Both the position numbers and the translations under genes were made by a program. The notes beneath the pieces were generated by a model, which was not told the DNA's origin, did no database searches, and saw nothing but the letters and a program-made list of their open reading frames with translations. From assembly GCA_028723525.1 (NCBI GenBank), contig JAQYET010000037.1:1-55393 (forward strand): DNA of 55,393 nucleotides. Direction: 5' to 3'. The DNA is from Prevotellaceae bacterium (lineage in GTDB: Bacteria; Bacteroidota; Bacteroidia; Bacteroidales; Bacteroidaceae). Positions 26,621 to 35,271 of the stretch are shown here, one piece after another (the stretch's first letter is position 1; each line of letters begins with the position of its first letter).

Positions 26621-27577
26621 ATGCGTGATTATAAAATGTATGAAGCCGACGATAAGATGATAACACTCATCGCCGACAATTACCAAATTCTTGAGAGTCT
26701 TGGCAGTTTCGGAATAAACCTCGGATTTGGCGACAAGACGGTAAGGGAGGTCTGTGAAGGACAGGGAGTTGACACCTATACCTTCCTTGCAATAGTCAAT
26801 TTCTCAATCAACGGTTATCGTGCCGGCGACGATAACGGTCGCCTTTCTGTGCCCACGTTACTGCTGTATCTGAAGGCATCGCATGTATTTTATCTTGACT
26901 ACCAAATCCCTGCGATACGTAAAGAACTCATAGAGGCTCTCGATGATGGCGACAATCTTGCCCGTCTGATACTGAAAATGTATGATGCTTATGCACGAGA
27001 GATAAGGCAACACATGAAATATGAGGAGCAGAACGTGTTCCCCTACGTGGAGAAACTGCTGAAAGGAGAGCCGGAAGATGAATACGGCATAGAGACATTC
27101 TCGAAGCATCACGGGCAGACAACGCAGAAGTTGCGCGAACTGAAGAACATCATCATAAAATATCTTCCTTCAGATGCCTTGCACAACAATCAGCTCATGG
27201 CTGTACTTACAGACCTGTACAAGAGCGAACACTGGCTTGCCCAGCACGCAGAGGTGGAGGACTACATCTTCATCCCGGCAATAAGACACCTTGAAAGGAG
27301 GAAGAAACAGAGTGACGTAAGCGTGAAGATTTCAAAGATGATAAGCCGGAACACCGAGAGTAGTGAGACGCTTAGTGAGCGGGAGCGTGAGGTTATAGTG
27401 AGTGTGGTTCAGGGAATGACAAACAAGGAGATTGCCGACCACCTCTTCATATCTATCAACACGGTGATAACCCACCGTCGGAACATTGCCCGTAAACTGC
27501 AGATACACAGTGCTGCCGGACTCACAATCTATGCCATCGTAAACAACCTCGTTGACATTAGTGCCGTAAAACTTTAG
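26621..27577 (+). CDS. Hemerythrin-like domain fused to a LuxR-type HTH regulator
   Basis: A 318-residue protein with three parts. Residues 12-65 resemble the ScdA_N/DUF542 domain of iron-sulfur repair proteins (YtfE/RIC), but the usual Cys-Cys in GIDFCCGG is replaced: here GINLGFGD (31-38). Residues 80-225 form a hemerythrin HHE bundle with candidate di-iron ligands His88, His131, Glu135 (HMKYEE), His163/164, His204, His209 and Glu213 (EHWLAQHAEVEDYIF). Residues 250-312 are a LuxR/GerE HTH (LSEREREVIVSVVQGMTNKEIADHLFIS). It probably senses oxygen, nitric oxide or iron state through the di-iron site and binds DNA directly. It stands alone between two terminators; no clear promoter box is visible. 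The ligand inference needs biochemical proof. Confidence 0.88.
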   Translation: MRDYKMYEADDKMITLIADNYQILESLGSFGINLGFGDKTVREVCEGQGVDTYTFLAIVNFSINGYRAGDDNGRLSVPTLLLYLKASHVFYLDYQIPAIRKELIEALDDGDNLARLILKMYDAYAREIRQHMKYEEQNVFPYVEKLLKGEPEDEYGIETFSKHHGQTTQKLRELKNIIIKYLPSDALHNNQLMAVLTDLYKSEHWLAQHAEVEDYIFIPAIRHLERRKKQSDVSVKISKMISRNTESSETLSEREREVIVSVVQGMTNKEIADHLFISINTVITHRRNIARKLQIHSAAGLTIYAIVNNLVDISAVKL

Positions 27578-27601
27578 ATGTTTTCGTGTCACGACACTAA
27601 G

Positions 27602-27638
27602 AGAGGGCGCATCATATCACTGATGCGCCCTCTTCTTT
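27602..27638 (+). terminator. Terminator after the hemerythrin-LuxR gene
   Basis: A perfect 13-bp stem (AGAGGGCGCATCA at 27602-27614 with 27621-27633), a 6-nt loop and tail TCTTT. It may also shield the tRNA transcript that comes from the other strand. Confidence 0.9.
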
Positions 27639-27642
27639 GCTT

Positions 27643-27717
27643 TGGTAGTGGATAGGGGAATCGAACCCCTATGCCAAGATTGAGAATCTTGTATCCTAAC
27701 CGTTAGATGAATCCACC
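27643..27717 (-). tRNA. tRNA-Glu (anticodon CTC)
   Basis: Seventy-five nucleotides on the minus strand, including an encoded CCA. The acceptor stem GGTGGAT/ATCCACT has one terminal G-T pair. The anticodon stem-loop is CAAGA TTCTCAA TCTTG, giving CTC for codon GAG. The T-arm is AGGGG TTCGATT CCCCT. Confidence 0.93.
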
Positions 27718-27742
27718 ATCCCGTTGTAGGTCAAATCCCTTG

Positions 27743-27829
27743 CGGAAGGAGGGGGATTCGAACCCCCGGTACGGTAACCCGTACGACAGTTTAGCAAACT
27801 GTTGGTTTCAGCCACTCACCCATCCTTCC
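27743..27829 (-). tRNA. tRNA-Ser (anticodon GCT)
   Basis: Eighty-seven nucleotides on the minus strand. The acceptor stem is GGAAGGA/TCCTTCC with discriminator G, the anticodon loop TTGCTAA gives GCT for AGC/AGU, and a long variable arm (CGTACGGGTTACCGTACC) marks a class II tRNA. The 3' CCA is not encoded (CAA follows). It lies 25 bp upstream of tRNA-Glu and both share one promoter. Confidence 0.95.
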
Positions 27830-27875
27830 TCGGGTCATTTGGTTGCCGAAACAATTGAATTCCTAATTGCGGGTG

Positions 27876-27907
27876 CAAAGGTAGCGTATTATTTTCATAC
27901 CTGCAAA
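27876..27907 (-). promoter_or_regulatory. Promoter of the tRNA-Ser/tRNA-Glu transcript
   Basis: The minus strand has TTTG (27907-27904), a 20-bp spacer and TACCTTTG (27883-27876), a perfect consensus, about 45 bp before tRNA-Ser. Confidence 0.85.
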
Positions 27908-28024
27908 TATTTCATGTTTTTTTTTTCAAGATTCGTCATTTTTCAGCAACTGCATTTTCCTGCAACAGTTTCTAATATGCTCATCATTGTCAAACACCCG
28001 GCGGGCATGTTCCGCAATATGCCG

Positions 28025-30523
28025 TTATTCAATCCTTATCGTGTCGCCCGGTTTCAGTTCTCCGCTCAGTATCTTTTCGCACACCACATCCTCTACATAG
28101 TTCTGTATGGCGCGTTTCAGAGGTCGTGCGCCGAACTGCACATCGTAGCCTTTCGTTGCAACAAACTCTTTTTTCTCGTCAGATATTGAGAGTGAATATC
28201 CGAGTGCCTCGATGCGCTTATACAGCCCTTTCAGCTCTATTTCGATAATCTTCTTTATTGCTTCAAGGTCGAGTTGGTCGAATGTTATTATCTCGTCAAG
28301 GCGGTTAAGAAATTCCGGTGAGAACTGTTTTGAGAGGCTTTTCTGTATTATGCTGCGTGCATATTCCTTGTCTCGTTCATCCATTGAGAGCCCCATTCCG
28401 CCGGCATTGAAGCCCACTCCCCTGCCAAATTCCTTTAGTTGTCGCGTTCCGGCATTGCTTGTCATTATTATGACTGTATTGCGGAAGTCAACCAGTCTGC
28501 CGTTGCCGTCGGTCAGTCGTCCCTCGTCAAGCACCTGCAGCAGCATGTTGAACACATTGCCGTGAGCCTTTTCTATCTCGTCGAGCAGCACGATGGAGTA
28601 GGGCTTGCGGCGCACTTTTTCCGTAAGTTGCCCACCCTCTTCATATCCCACGTATCCCGGAGGAGCACCCACCAGTCTCGACGTGTTGAAACTTTCAGAG
28701 AACTCGCTCATGTCTATACGTATCAGTGCATCTTCAGAGCCGAACATGTGCTCTGCGAGTTTCTTTGCAAGATAAGTCTTTCCCACGCCGGTCGGACCGA
28801 GGAACATGAATGCTCCGATAGGATGTCCCGGCTCTTTCAGTCCCACGCGGTTGCGTTGTATCGCCCGGACAACCTTCTCTATCGCCTTGTCTTGCGCCAC
28901 AACGCTTGCCTTCAGTTCGTCGGTCATCTTCGCGAGTCTCGCCCCTTCCGGTTCCGCCATGCGCTGCACAGGAACTCCCGAGGTCATAGACACCACGTCG
29001 GAGACATTCTCTTCCGTAACGGTTTCCCGCCTCTCGTTGTTTCCCTCAACCCAGAGTCTGTTCTGCGTTTCCAGTTCCTGTTCCAGTCTCACTTGCTCGT
29101 CGCGGCAACTTATGGCCTGTTCGAAGTCCTGTTCCCTTACAGCCTTCTGTTTATTCAGGTTCACTTCCTCTATCTGCTTCTGCAAGTTTGTTATTTCCTC
29201 CGGTATTTCAGCATGTTGCAGATGAACCCGTGCGCCCGCTTCGTCCATAGCATCTATGGCCTTGTCGGGGAAAGCGCGGTCTGTGATATACCTTTCGGTG
29301 AGCTTTACGCAGGCTTCAAGAGCCTCATCGGTGTAGGTCACATGATGATGGTCTTCATACCTGTTCTTTATATTATGCAGTATTTCCAGTGTCTCCCCGG
29401 TAGTGGTCTGTTCCACCAGTACCTTTTGGAAACGCCTTTCCAGTGCACCATCTTTCTCTATTGAGTTGCGATATTCGTCGAGTGTTGTTGCCCCGATACA
29501 CTGTATCGTGCCGCGTGCCAATGCCGGCTTCATGATGTTTGCCGCATCCATTGCCCCCGGAGCACCTCCGGCACCGATAATGGTGTGTATCTCGTCTATG
29601 AAGACTATGATGTCGGGATTTTGTTCAAGTTCCTTCAGCAGAGCCTTGATGCGCTCTTCAAACTGTCCTCTGTACTTTGTCCCTGCCACCATTCCGGTCA
29701 TGTCGAGACTCACGAGCCGCTTGCCGAAAAGCACCGGCGACGTCTGTCTTTTTGCTATCATCTGAGCCAGACCTTCCACGATGGCACTTTTTCCCACGCC
29801 CGGTTCGCCTATCAGTATGGGGTTGTTTTTCTTCCTGCGGCACAATATCTCTGTCACCCTCTGTATTTCCTTGCTTCTTCCCACCACCGGGTCGAGTTTC
29901 CCCTCGCGTGCTGCTGCAGTGAGGTCTATTGAAAACGCGTCTATCACCTGAGTCTTCCCGCCGGTCTTTTTCGTCTGTGTCTTGTTGGCAGCGGTCTTCC
30001 CCTCGTTGGTGTTTCCTCCTCCCGGCAAGGTTTGTTCCTCGTCTTCTTCGGGGAAGTCGATACCGTCTTTCGTTTTGCTTTCCTTCTGCTGAAAGTATGC
30101 CAGTGCGTCGCTGTAGGTCATGTTGTTGCTTTCCAAGATGCTCTTCACACCGTTGTCGGTATGGTCGTGCAGCATTGCGAGCAACAGGTGCTGCTCGTCA
30201 ACAATCTGCACGTGTTGCACACGCGCCTCCAGCACTGCCAGACGCAGTATGTTGCTTGCCTGTTCGTTGAGAAAAAGTTCCGTAGAAACTATTGGATTGC
30301 GCAGATAGTCGTTGTTTATTTTCTCCTCAAGTGCATATTTGATATTGTTCAAATCTATTTCCATCACGGTGAGAAAATCCTTCACCGGACTGCTCTTCTC
30401 CCTCAGTATTCCCAGCATTATGTGCTCCGGAGTCACCGAGTTGCTTGCCAATCGTTGTGCTTCTTCCTTGCTGAAAGCGAGGATTTCAGATACTTTTGGC
30501 GACATTTGGCTTCGGTTTGACAT
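28025..30523 (-). CDS. clpC: ATP-dependent Clp protease ATP-binding subunit ClpC
   Basis: An 832-residue AAA+ unfoldase that feeds substrates to ClpP. The N-terminal double Clp_N domain ([24 protein letters not shown]) is followed by D1 with Walker A GEPGVGKS, a middle coiled-coil/UVR-type insert ([20 protein letters not shown]), D2 with Walker A GPTGVGKT, and a C-terminal substrate-recognition domain ending GDTIRIE. A Gly/Thr/Asn/Lys-rich linker separates the N-domain from D1. ClpP and the regulators McsA/CtsR are not nearby. It is a single gene with its own promoter. Confidence 0.95.
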   Translation of the reverse strand: MSNRSQMSPKVSEILAFSKEEAQRLASNSVTPEHIMLGILREKSSPVKDFLTVMEIDLNNIKYALEEKINNDYLRNPIVSTELFLNEQASNILRLAVLEARVQHVQIVDEQHLLLAMLHDHTDNGVKSILESNNMTYSDALAYFQQKESKTKDGIDFPEEDEEQTLPGGGNTNEGKTAANKTQTKKTGGKTQVIDAFSIDLTAAAREGKLDPVVGRSKEIQRVTEILCRRKKNNPILIGEPGVGKSAIVEGLAQMIAKRQTSPVLFGKRLVSLDMTGMVAGTKYRGQFEERIKALLKELEQNPDIIVFIDEIHTIIGAGGAPGAMDAANIMKPALARGTIQCIGATTLDEYRNSIEKDGALERRFQKVLVEQTTTGETLEILHNIKNRYEDHHHVTYTDEALEACVKLTERYITDRAFPDKAIDAMDEAGARVHLQHAEIPEEITNLQKQIEEVNLNKQKAVREQDFEQAISCRDEQVRLEQELETQNRLWVEGNNERRETVTEENVSDVVSMTSGVPVQRMAEPEGARLAKMTDELKASVVAQDKAIEKVVRAIQRNRVGLKEPGHPIGAFMFLGPTGVGKTYLAKKLAEHMFGSEDALIRIDMSEFSESFNTSRLVGAPPGYVGYEEGGQLTEKVRRKPYSIVLLDEIEKAHGNVFNMLLQVLDEGRLTDGNGRLVDFRNTVIIMTSNAGTRQLKEFGRGVGFNAGGMGLSMDERDKEYARSIIQKSLSKQFSPEFLNRLDEIITFDQLDLEAIKKIIEIELKGLYKRIEALGYSLSISDEKKEFVATKGYDVQFGARPLKRAIQNYVEDVVCEKILSGELKPGDTIRIE

Positions 30524-30559
30524 ATTTTGTTCTCCTTTCTTCTTTATTTATTCTCAATG

Positions 30560-30588
30560 CAAAATTACACATTAAAACGTAGTACAAA
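30560..30588 (-). promoter_or_regulatory. Promoter of clpC
   Basis: The minus strand has TTTG (30588-30585), a 17-bp spacer and TAATTTTG (30567-30560), about 37 bp before the ATG. Confidence 0.6.
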
Positions 30589-30678
30589 CATTGTGCCAAC
30601 ATTTTTTATGTATTTTCCGTAAGTCGGTCGGTGGCTTATTATAATGTTCTTGTGGACAATTTGGCACACCGCAGCCAA

Positions 30679-31401
30679 CTATTTGTCAACCCCATATCCA
30701 AATAATGCGAAGTCGCCTTTAAGCGGATCGTCGGGGAATACGGCTGCCATCTCTGCCGTGAGTTTCTTTGCCGCAGCCATAGATGCACTCTTCGATTGCA
30801 GCAGTCTCATGGAGCAAGCCTCCTGCAGCACGTGGGTGTCTAACGGCATTATCAGAGTCCGCTTGTCAATGAATGTCCACAATCCGAGATCTACGGGCGA
30901 ATTGTCTCTCACCATCCACCTTAGAAACATGCAGATGCGCTTGCACGACGATTTGGTATCTTTCGGAACGATTACCTCTATACCCTTGCTCGCGAAATAA
31001 GACGTTATCATCTCCACTGCCCTGAACGCATCGCCAACTCCGCCCTCGCGCAGGTATTCACCGAGCGAATCGTGCTCATTCATCAGTTCGCGGTATGCCT
31101 GTAGGAAACGATTCATCATCGAACAGGTGTAGAGTCGGTAGTAACACTCTTCCGTATCGGGTATGTCGCGTCTGAAGTCGCCGCTCCTCACCCAGTCGTA
31201 AACACTCCCTCCCGAGCAGTCGAACACATATTGTATCTTAGGGAAGAACTGTTTGCGCGAGCCGTAACTGAGACACGAGGCTATGAACGCCAATGCCTCC
31301 TGATTGTTTCTTCCCTCCACTTGGTGCATAAACCACGACGGGTCGCCATTGATGAACGAGGCTGTCTCGTATCTCCGTGCCAATTCTTTCAACAATTCCA
31401 T
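30679..31401 (-). CDS. TIGR02757 family protein (possible divergent HhH-GPD glycosylase fold)
   Basis: A 240-residue protein recognised as the TIGR02757/DUF2400 family from PDTEECYYRLYT, CKRICMFLRWMVRD and the ending DPLKGDFALFGYGVDK. No function is established. Two stretches look like DNA glycosylases of the HhH-GPD superfamily: AFIASCLSYGSRKQ near residue 40, and IMPLDTHVLQEA near 185, where Asp188 matches the place of the catalytic Asp in the (V/P)DTHV motif of endonuclease III and MutY. There is no C-terminal 4Fe-4S Cys loop. It is divergent from dapA. Confidence 0.85.
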   Translation of the reverse strand: MELLKELARRYETASFINGDPSWFMHQVEGRNNQEALAFIASCLSYGSRKQFFPKIQYVFDCSGGSVYDWVRSGDFRRDIPDTEECYYRLYTCSMMNRFLQAYRELMNEHDSLGEYLREGGVGDAFRAVEMITSYFASKGIEVIVPKDTKSSCKRICMFLRWMVRDNSPVDLGLWTFIDKRTLIMPLDTHVLQEACSMRLLQSKSASMAAAKKLTAEMAAVFPDDPLKGDFALFGYGVDK

Positions 31402-31433
31402 TGTCTTGATATTCTTAATATGTAATTTGATTG

Positions 31434-31441
31434 CAAAGGTA
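31434..31441 (-). promoter_or_regulatory. -7 box for the TIGR02757 gene
   Basis: The minus strand reads TACCTTTG, 33 bp before the ATG; no clear TTTG is seen at -33. Confidence 0.5.
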
Positions 31442-31461
31442 ACAATTAAAGATAGATTATT

Positions 31462-31492
31462 TTTGTATTATGGAGATAAAATATTACTTTTG
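31462..31492 (+). promoter_or_regulatory. Promoter of dapA
   Basis: TTTG at 31462-31465, a 19-bp spacer and TACTTTTG at 31485-31492. Confidence 0.8.
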
Positions 31493-31518
31493 CAATCGAA
31501 ATCATATACGACAATCTT

Positions 31519-32409
31519 ATGATACATAACATATTCAAAGGTCTTGGAATTGCGCTTGTGACTCCATTTACAAGCGGCGGACAAGTAGATTATGAAGCCC
31601 TTGAAAGACTCATCCACTACCAAATCGACAACGGTGCCGACTTCCTTTGCATAATGGCAACTACGGGAGAAACGCCCACACTTGCCACTGAAGAGAGGCA
31701 CCGCATCAAGGAATTAGTGCTCGGCATCGTAAACGGTCGCCTGCCCATTCTCATGGGATGCGGAGGCAACAACACCGCGGCGGTGGTGGAAGAGTTGCAG
31801 AAAACCGACTTCAGCGGCATCGACGGAATATTGAGCGTATGCCCTTTCTACAACAAACCCACACAGGAAGGGCTTTTCAGGCATTTCGAAGCCATATCGA
31901 GAGCGACGCCGCTGCCCATCGTTTTATATAATGTGCCGGGGCGCACGGGAGTTAACCTTGACGCAGCAACCACCGTAAGACTGGCGCGAGAATGCCGTAA
32001 CATAGTGGCAATAAAGGAGGCAAGCGGCAGCATTGAGCAGGTGGAGGAGATTATAAAGAACAAACCCGCCGGTTTCGATGTCATAAGTGGCGACGACGCA
32101 CTCACCTGCCGGATGATAGAGCGAGGTGCCGTTGGGGTGATAAGTGTTATAGGCAATGCCCTCCCACGGCTGTTCGCAAGAATGGTTCACCTTGGATTAG
32201 AAGGCGACCATGCACATGCCGCAGAGATAAACACCGGTCTTGCCGACCTTTTCAGCCTTCTCTTTGCCGACGGTAATCCTGCCGGCGTTAAGGCGATGCT
32301 TGCCGATATGGGCATGATTGAGAATGTGTTGCGCCTGCCACTCGTGCCTGCACGCCCCGAAACCATAAGTAGAATAGCAAAGATTGTGAAGGAACTGTCG
32401 CCGGCGTGA
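31519..32409 (+). CDS. dapA: 4-hydroxy-tetrahydrodipicolinate synthase
   Basis: A 296-residue (beta/alpha)8-barrel enzyme that condenses pyruvate and aspartate semialdehyde, the first committed step to diaminopimelate and lysine. The Schiff-base Lys166 is in NIVAIKEASG, Tyr137 in VLYNVPGRTG and the Thr pair in ATTGETPTL (48-49). Length is standard. It is a single gene with its own promoter and a strong terminator; other lysine-pathway genes are not adjacent. Confidence 0.96.
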   Translation: MIHNIFKGLGIALVTPFTSGGQVDYEALERLIHYQIDNGADFLCIMATTGETPTLATEERHRIKELVLGIVNGRLPILMGCGGNNTAAVVEELQKTDFSGIDGILSVCPFYNKPTQEGLFRHFEAISRATPLPIVLYNVPGRTGVNLDAATTVRLARECRNIVAIKEASGSIEQVEEIIKNKPAGFDVISGDDALTCRMIERGAVGVISVIGNALPRLFARMVHLGLEGDHAHAAEINTGLADLFSLLFADGNPAGVKAMLADMGMIENVLRLPLVPARPETISRIAKIVKELSPA

Positions 32410-32448
32410 TGTGGATATACGCCGTAGCATCATATATTTTATAATGTG

Positions 32449-32484
32449 AAAGATGTGCCATTGCCGGCACATCTTTATTTTTTC
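32449..32484 (+). terminator. Terminator of dapA
   Basis: A perfect 11-bp stem (AAAGATGTGCC at 32449-32459 with 32466-32476), a 6-nt loop and tail ATTTTTTCG. It ends 7 bp before the array at 32492. Confidence 0.88.
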
Positions 32485-32491
32485 GTTTGGC

Positions 32492-32572
32492 AAAATCGGC
32501 GATTTTGCCGACCAAAATCGCCGATTTTGTTTTGTAAAACCGCCGATTTTACTTTCCAATTTCGCCGATTTT
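32492..32572. repeat. 22-bp-period quadruplet array (copy 2)
   Basis: Units begin at 32492, 32514, 32536 and 32558: AAAATCGGCGATTTT, AAAATCGCCGATTTT, AAAACCGCCGATTTT and AATTTCGCCGATTTT. Spacers are GCCGACC, GTTTTGT and ACTTTCC. The right half (32535-32572), reversed and complemented, matches the left half of the array at 40709 at 37 of 38 positions. It lies between the convergent dapA and radA genes. The rest of 32410-32773, apart from the dapA terminator, shows no further feature. Confidence 0.88.
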
Positions 32573-32773
32573 GCTCTTCAAGAACTATCTTGGCGGGTGC
32601 TGATTGGGCACAAACCGCGAGGCGATAAGCCCGTAACAATGCAGTGGCAGTTGGCAAATGCCGGGCTTTGACATCTGTTTGCCTGTCGGATTTCGACACC
32701 CGTAACGTGATGAAAATTTAAGAAATACTTGTTTTGAGATGATGAGTCGCTTCTTTGTCTCCCGCAAGAGTCA

Positions 32774-34210
32774 TCATCCGAACAGCAGTCGCAGTGCCTC
32801 TTCAACCTTTCTCACGGGGTGAAGCCGGATGCCAAGTCCGCGGGCTTTCATGCCCTGCATGTTGTTTTTAGGTATTATAATGTCCTTGAAGCCTAACTTT
32901 TGGGCTTCTGCCACGCGCTGTTCTATGCGGCTTACCGGTCTGACTTCTCCGCTCAGTCCCACTTCCCCTGCCATGCACCACCCGCTTTCTATCGGCGTAT
33001 CGACGTTCGACGACAGCACGGCAGCAATCACCGAGAGGTCCATTGCGAGGTCTGTGACGCGCAACCCTCCGGCAATGTTCAGGAAAACATCTTTCTGAAC
33101 GAGCTTAAATCCCACGCGTTTTTCAAGCACGGCGAGCAGCATGTTGAGCCGCCGTTGGTCGAACCCCGTGGCAGAACGCTGCGGAGTGCCGTATGCTGCG
33201 GTAGAAACAAGGGCTTGAGTCTCAAGGAGGAAGGGTCTCGCTCCTTCTATTGCGGAACTTATTGCGATACCCGACAGACCGTCGTTGTCTTGTGTCAGCA
33301 GCAGTTCCGACGGGTTGCTCACCTGTCGCAGTCCGTTCTGTCCCATCTCGTAGATGCCGAGTTCGGAAGTACTTCCAAAGCGGTTCTTTATAGAACGCAG
33401 TATTCGGTACATGTAATGCTGGTCGCCCTCAAACTGTATCACCGTATCCACGATGTGCTCAAGTATCTTGGGACCTGCCAGCGAGCCTTCCTTGTTGATA
33501 TGACCGATGAGTATCACCGGCACACCACTTGACTTGGCGAAGCGCAACAGAGCCGCAGCACATTCTCTCACTTGCGTTATGCTGCCCGGCGAAGAGTCAA
33601 CTTCTTCGGTTGATATGGTCTGTATAGAGTCAATGATGACAATCTCGGGCAGTGTCTCCTTGATGTTGTTGAAAATGCTTTCGAGCGAGGTCTCGGTCAG
33701 TATCAGCAGTTGCGAACTGTCTGTAGGTTCGGTATCTTCCGGTCCTTTGGCAAGCCCATCGCTCGCTTTGTTCATCAACCTCTCTGCCCTCATCTTGAGT
33801 TGCTGCGCGCTCTCTTCACCACTTACGTAGAGGATGCGCTTGTCGGTGAGGTTGAGAATGGTCTGCAGGGTGAGCGTGCTTTTGCCTATTCCCGGTTCGC
33901 CGCCGAGCAATATTATGCTGCCCTGCACCAATCCGCCGCCGAGCACGCGGTTCAGCTCATCGTCGCGCATGTCAATCCGAGGCACGTCGCCATACGAAAT
34001 TTCGTTCAGCCTCATTGCCTTGTTCTTTTCGTTGTGGCGGGCGTTCCTAAGATTTGATGCCGCAGAGCGTGCCGCCATTTGCCCGCTGTCGCCGGCAATC
34101 CTAATCTCCTTGAACGTGTTCCACTGCCCGCAAGAGGGGCATTTGCCTATCCATTTTGCCGATTCTTGTCCGCAATGCGAACACACATACGCTATCTTGT
34201 CCTTAGCCAT
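32774..34210 (-). CDS. radA: DNA repair protein RadA
   Basis: A 478-residue RecA-like branch-migration ATPase. An N-terminal zinc finger (Cys10, 13, 24, 27) is followed by the ATPase with Walker A GGEPGIGKST, the RadA-specific KNRFGST motif, and a C-terminal Lon-like domain (SNVDTPIESGWCMAGEVGLSGEVRPV). The start at 34210 is chosen because the promoter box (34229-34236) overlaps the upstream in-frame ATG at 34231. It is a monocistronic gene, convergent with dapA. Confidence 0.95.
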   Translation of the reverse strand: MAKDKIAYVCSHCGQESAKWIGKCPSCGQWNTFKEIRIAGDSGQMAARSAASNLRNARHNEKNKAMRLNEISYGDVPRIDMRDDELNRVLGGGLVQGSIILLGGEPGIGKSTLTLQTILNLTDKRILYVSGEESAQQLKMRAERLMNKASDGLAKGPEDTEPTDSSQLLILTETSLESIFNNIKETLPEIVIIDSIQTISTEEVDSSPGSITQVRECAAALLRFAKSSGVPVILIGHINKEGSLAGPKILEHIVDTVIQFEGDQHYMYRILRSIKNRFGSTSELGIYEMGQNGLRQVSNPSELLLTQDNDGLSGIAISSAIEGARPFLLETQALVSTAAYGTPQRSATGFDQRRLNMLLAVLEKRVGFKLVQKDVFLNIAGGLRVTDLAMDLSVIAAVLSSNVDTPIESGWCMAGEVGLSGEVRPVSRIEQRVAEAQKLGFKDIIIPKNNMQGMKARGLGIRLHPVRKVEEALRLLFG

Positions 34211-34228
34211 ATAACTCCATTTTAGCAA

Positions 34229-34259
34229 CAAAAGTACTAATATTTTTTCTTGTTACAAA
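34229..34259 (-). promoter_or_regulatory. Promoter of radA
   Basis: The minus strand has TTTG (34259-34256), a 19-bp spacer and TACTTTTG (34236-34229). The leader to the ATG would be about 14 nt. Confidence 0.8.
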
Positions 34260-34268
34260 ATAATTGGC

Positions 34269-34276
34269 TACTTTTG
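34269..34276 (+). promoter_or_regulatory. -7 box for the lipoprotein-TPR unit
   Basis: TACTTTTG on the plus strand with a weak upstream CTTG at 34249-34252 (16-bp spacer). It is back to back with the radA promoter. Confidence 0.55.
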
Positions 34277-34334
34277 CAGCATAGAAAAGGGTTATATAAT
34301 TGTTAATGGGGATGCCCTTTTGGGGTAACACGAT

Positions 34335-35252
34335 ATGAAGAAATTGTTTTTTATGCTGCTCTCCACCGTTCTCATTGCTTCGTGTGGGCAGAGTTACGAG
34401 GAATCTAAGGCGCAGACTGCACGCGAGAGAGCCATGCTCGAAAGGCAGGATTCGCTGGCATTGAAAATCGGAGTGCTGCCAACGATAGACTGTCTTCCGA
34501 TGTTCATAGTGAAAGAACGCGGCTGGATAGACACTGCGCGCGCCGATGTGAGGATTAAGGACATGGAGTCGCACCTCGCTGCCGACGACGCCTTGAGAAG
34601 AGGTAGGATAGAAGGCATGGCAACAGACATCGTCAGGGCGGAAAGGCTAAGGCGTCAGGGAGTGGCTACGGAATATTTTGCTGTGACGCCGTTGGCGTGG
34701 CAGTTAATCACAAACAAGAAGGCACGGCTGAAGAGTTTGAACCAACTCACCGACAAGATGATTGCCGTGAGCCGGTTTTCGGCTACTTCAATGCTGGCAG
34801 ATTATGCCGTGGACAGAGCGAAACTGAAGCCGGAGAATGTGTTCAGAGTGCAGATAAACAATCCGCAGATAAGGCTGTCAATGCTGATGAACAACGAAAT
34901 TGACGCCGTTCTGCTTCCCGAACCGCAGACCACGGCAGCACGGCTTGCCGGGCATAAGGTGCTCATGGACTCGGAGACGCACGACATGAAAATGGGAGTT
35001 ATAGTCTTTTCGCAGAAGACAACAGACAATGCCGCAAGACGGAAACAGATAGATGAGTTCCTGAAGGCATACAATCAGGCTTGCGACTCCATAAACAAAT
35101 ATGGCATTGAGAGTTATGCCGATGTGATAAAAAAGTATATGGATGTTGACGACAATACCGTCAGAGCACTGCCGAAGATAACGTTTCAGCATGCCGGATT
35201 GCCGCGTACTGCGGATATAGAGAGGGCAAAGAAATGGCTGGCAGACAATTAA
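34335..35252 (+). CDS. Solute-binding lipoprotein (NMT1/SsuA-like), no transporter partner nearby
   Basis: A 305-residue envelope lipoprotein. The signal peptide ends in the lipobox LIASC with Cys17 as the lipidation site. The rest resembles periplasmic binding proteins of the NMT1/TauA type: LKIGVLPTIDCLPMFIVKERGW, DMESHLAADDALRRGRIEGMATD, NEIDAVLLPEP. Such proteins deliver small anions or vitamin precursors to ABC importers, but no permease or ATPase gene is adjacent. The next gene, 19 bp downstream, encodes a TPR protein, so the pair may work together in another role. The ligand is unknown. Confidence 0.85.
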   Translation: MKKLFFMLLSTVLIASCGQSYEESKAQTARERAMLERQDSLALKIGVLPTIDCLPMFIVKERGWIDTARADVRIKDMESHLAADDALRRGRIEGMATDIVRAERLRRQGVATEYFAVTPLAWQLITNKKARLKSLNQLTDKMIAVSRFSATSMLADYAVDRAKLKPENVFRVQINNPQIRLSMLMNNEIDAVLLPEPQTTAARLAGHKVLMDSETHDMKMGVIVFSQKTTDNAARRKQIDEFLKAYNQACDSINKYGIESYADVIKKYMDVDDNTVRALPKITFQHAGLPRTADIERAKKWLADN

Positions 35253-35271
35253 AATAAAAGAACTTTGTGAG

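Noticed and set aside
27643..27829. The tRNA pair as an integration hotspot for a genomic island
   Set aside because: No integrase or truncated tRNA copy is found beside it; the neighbouring genes are ordinary chromosomal genes.
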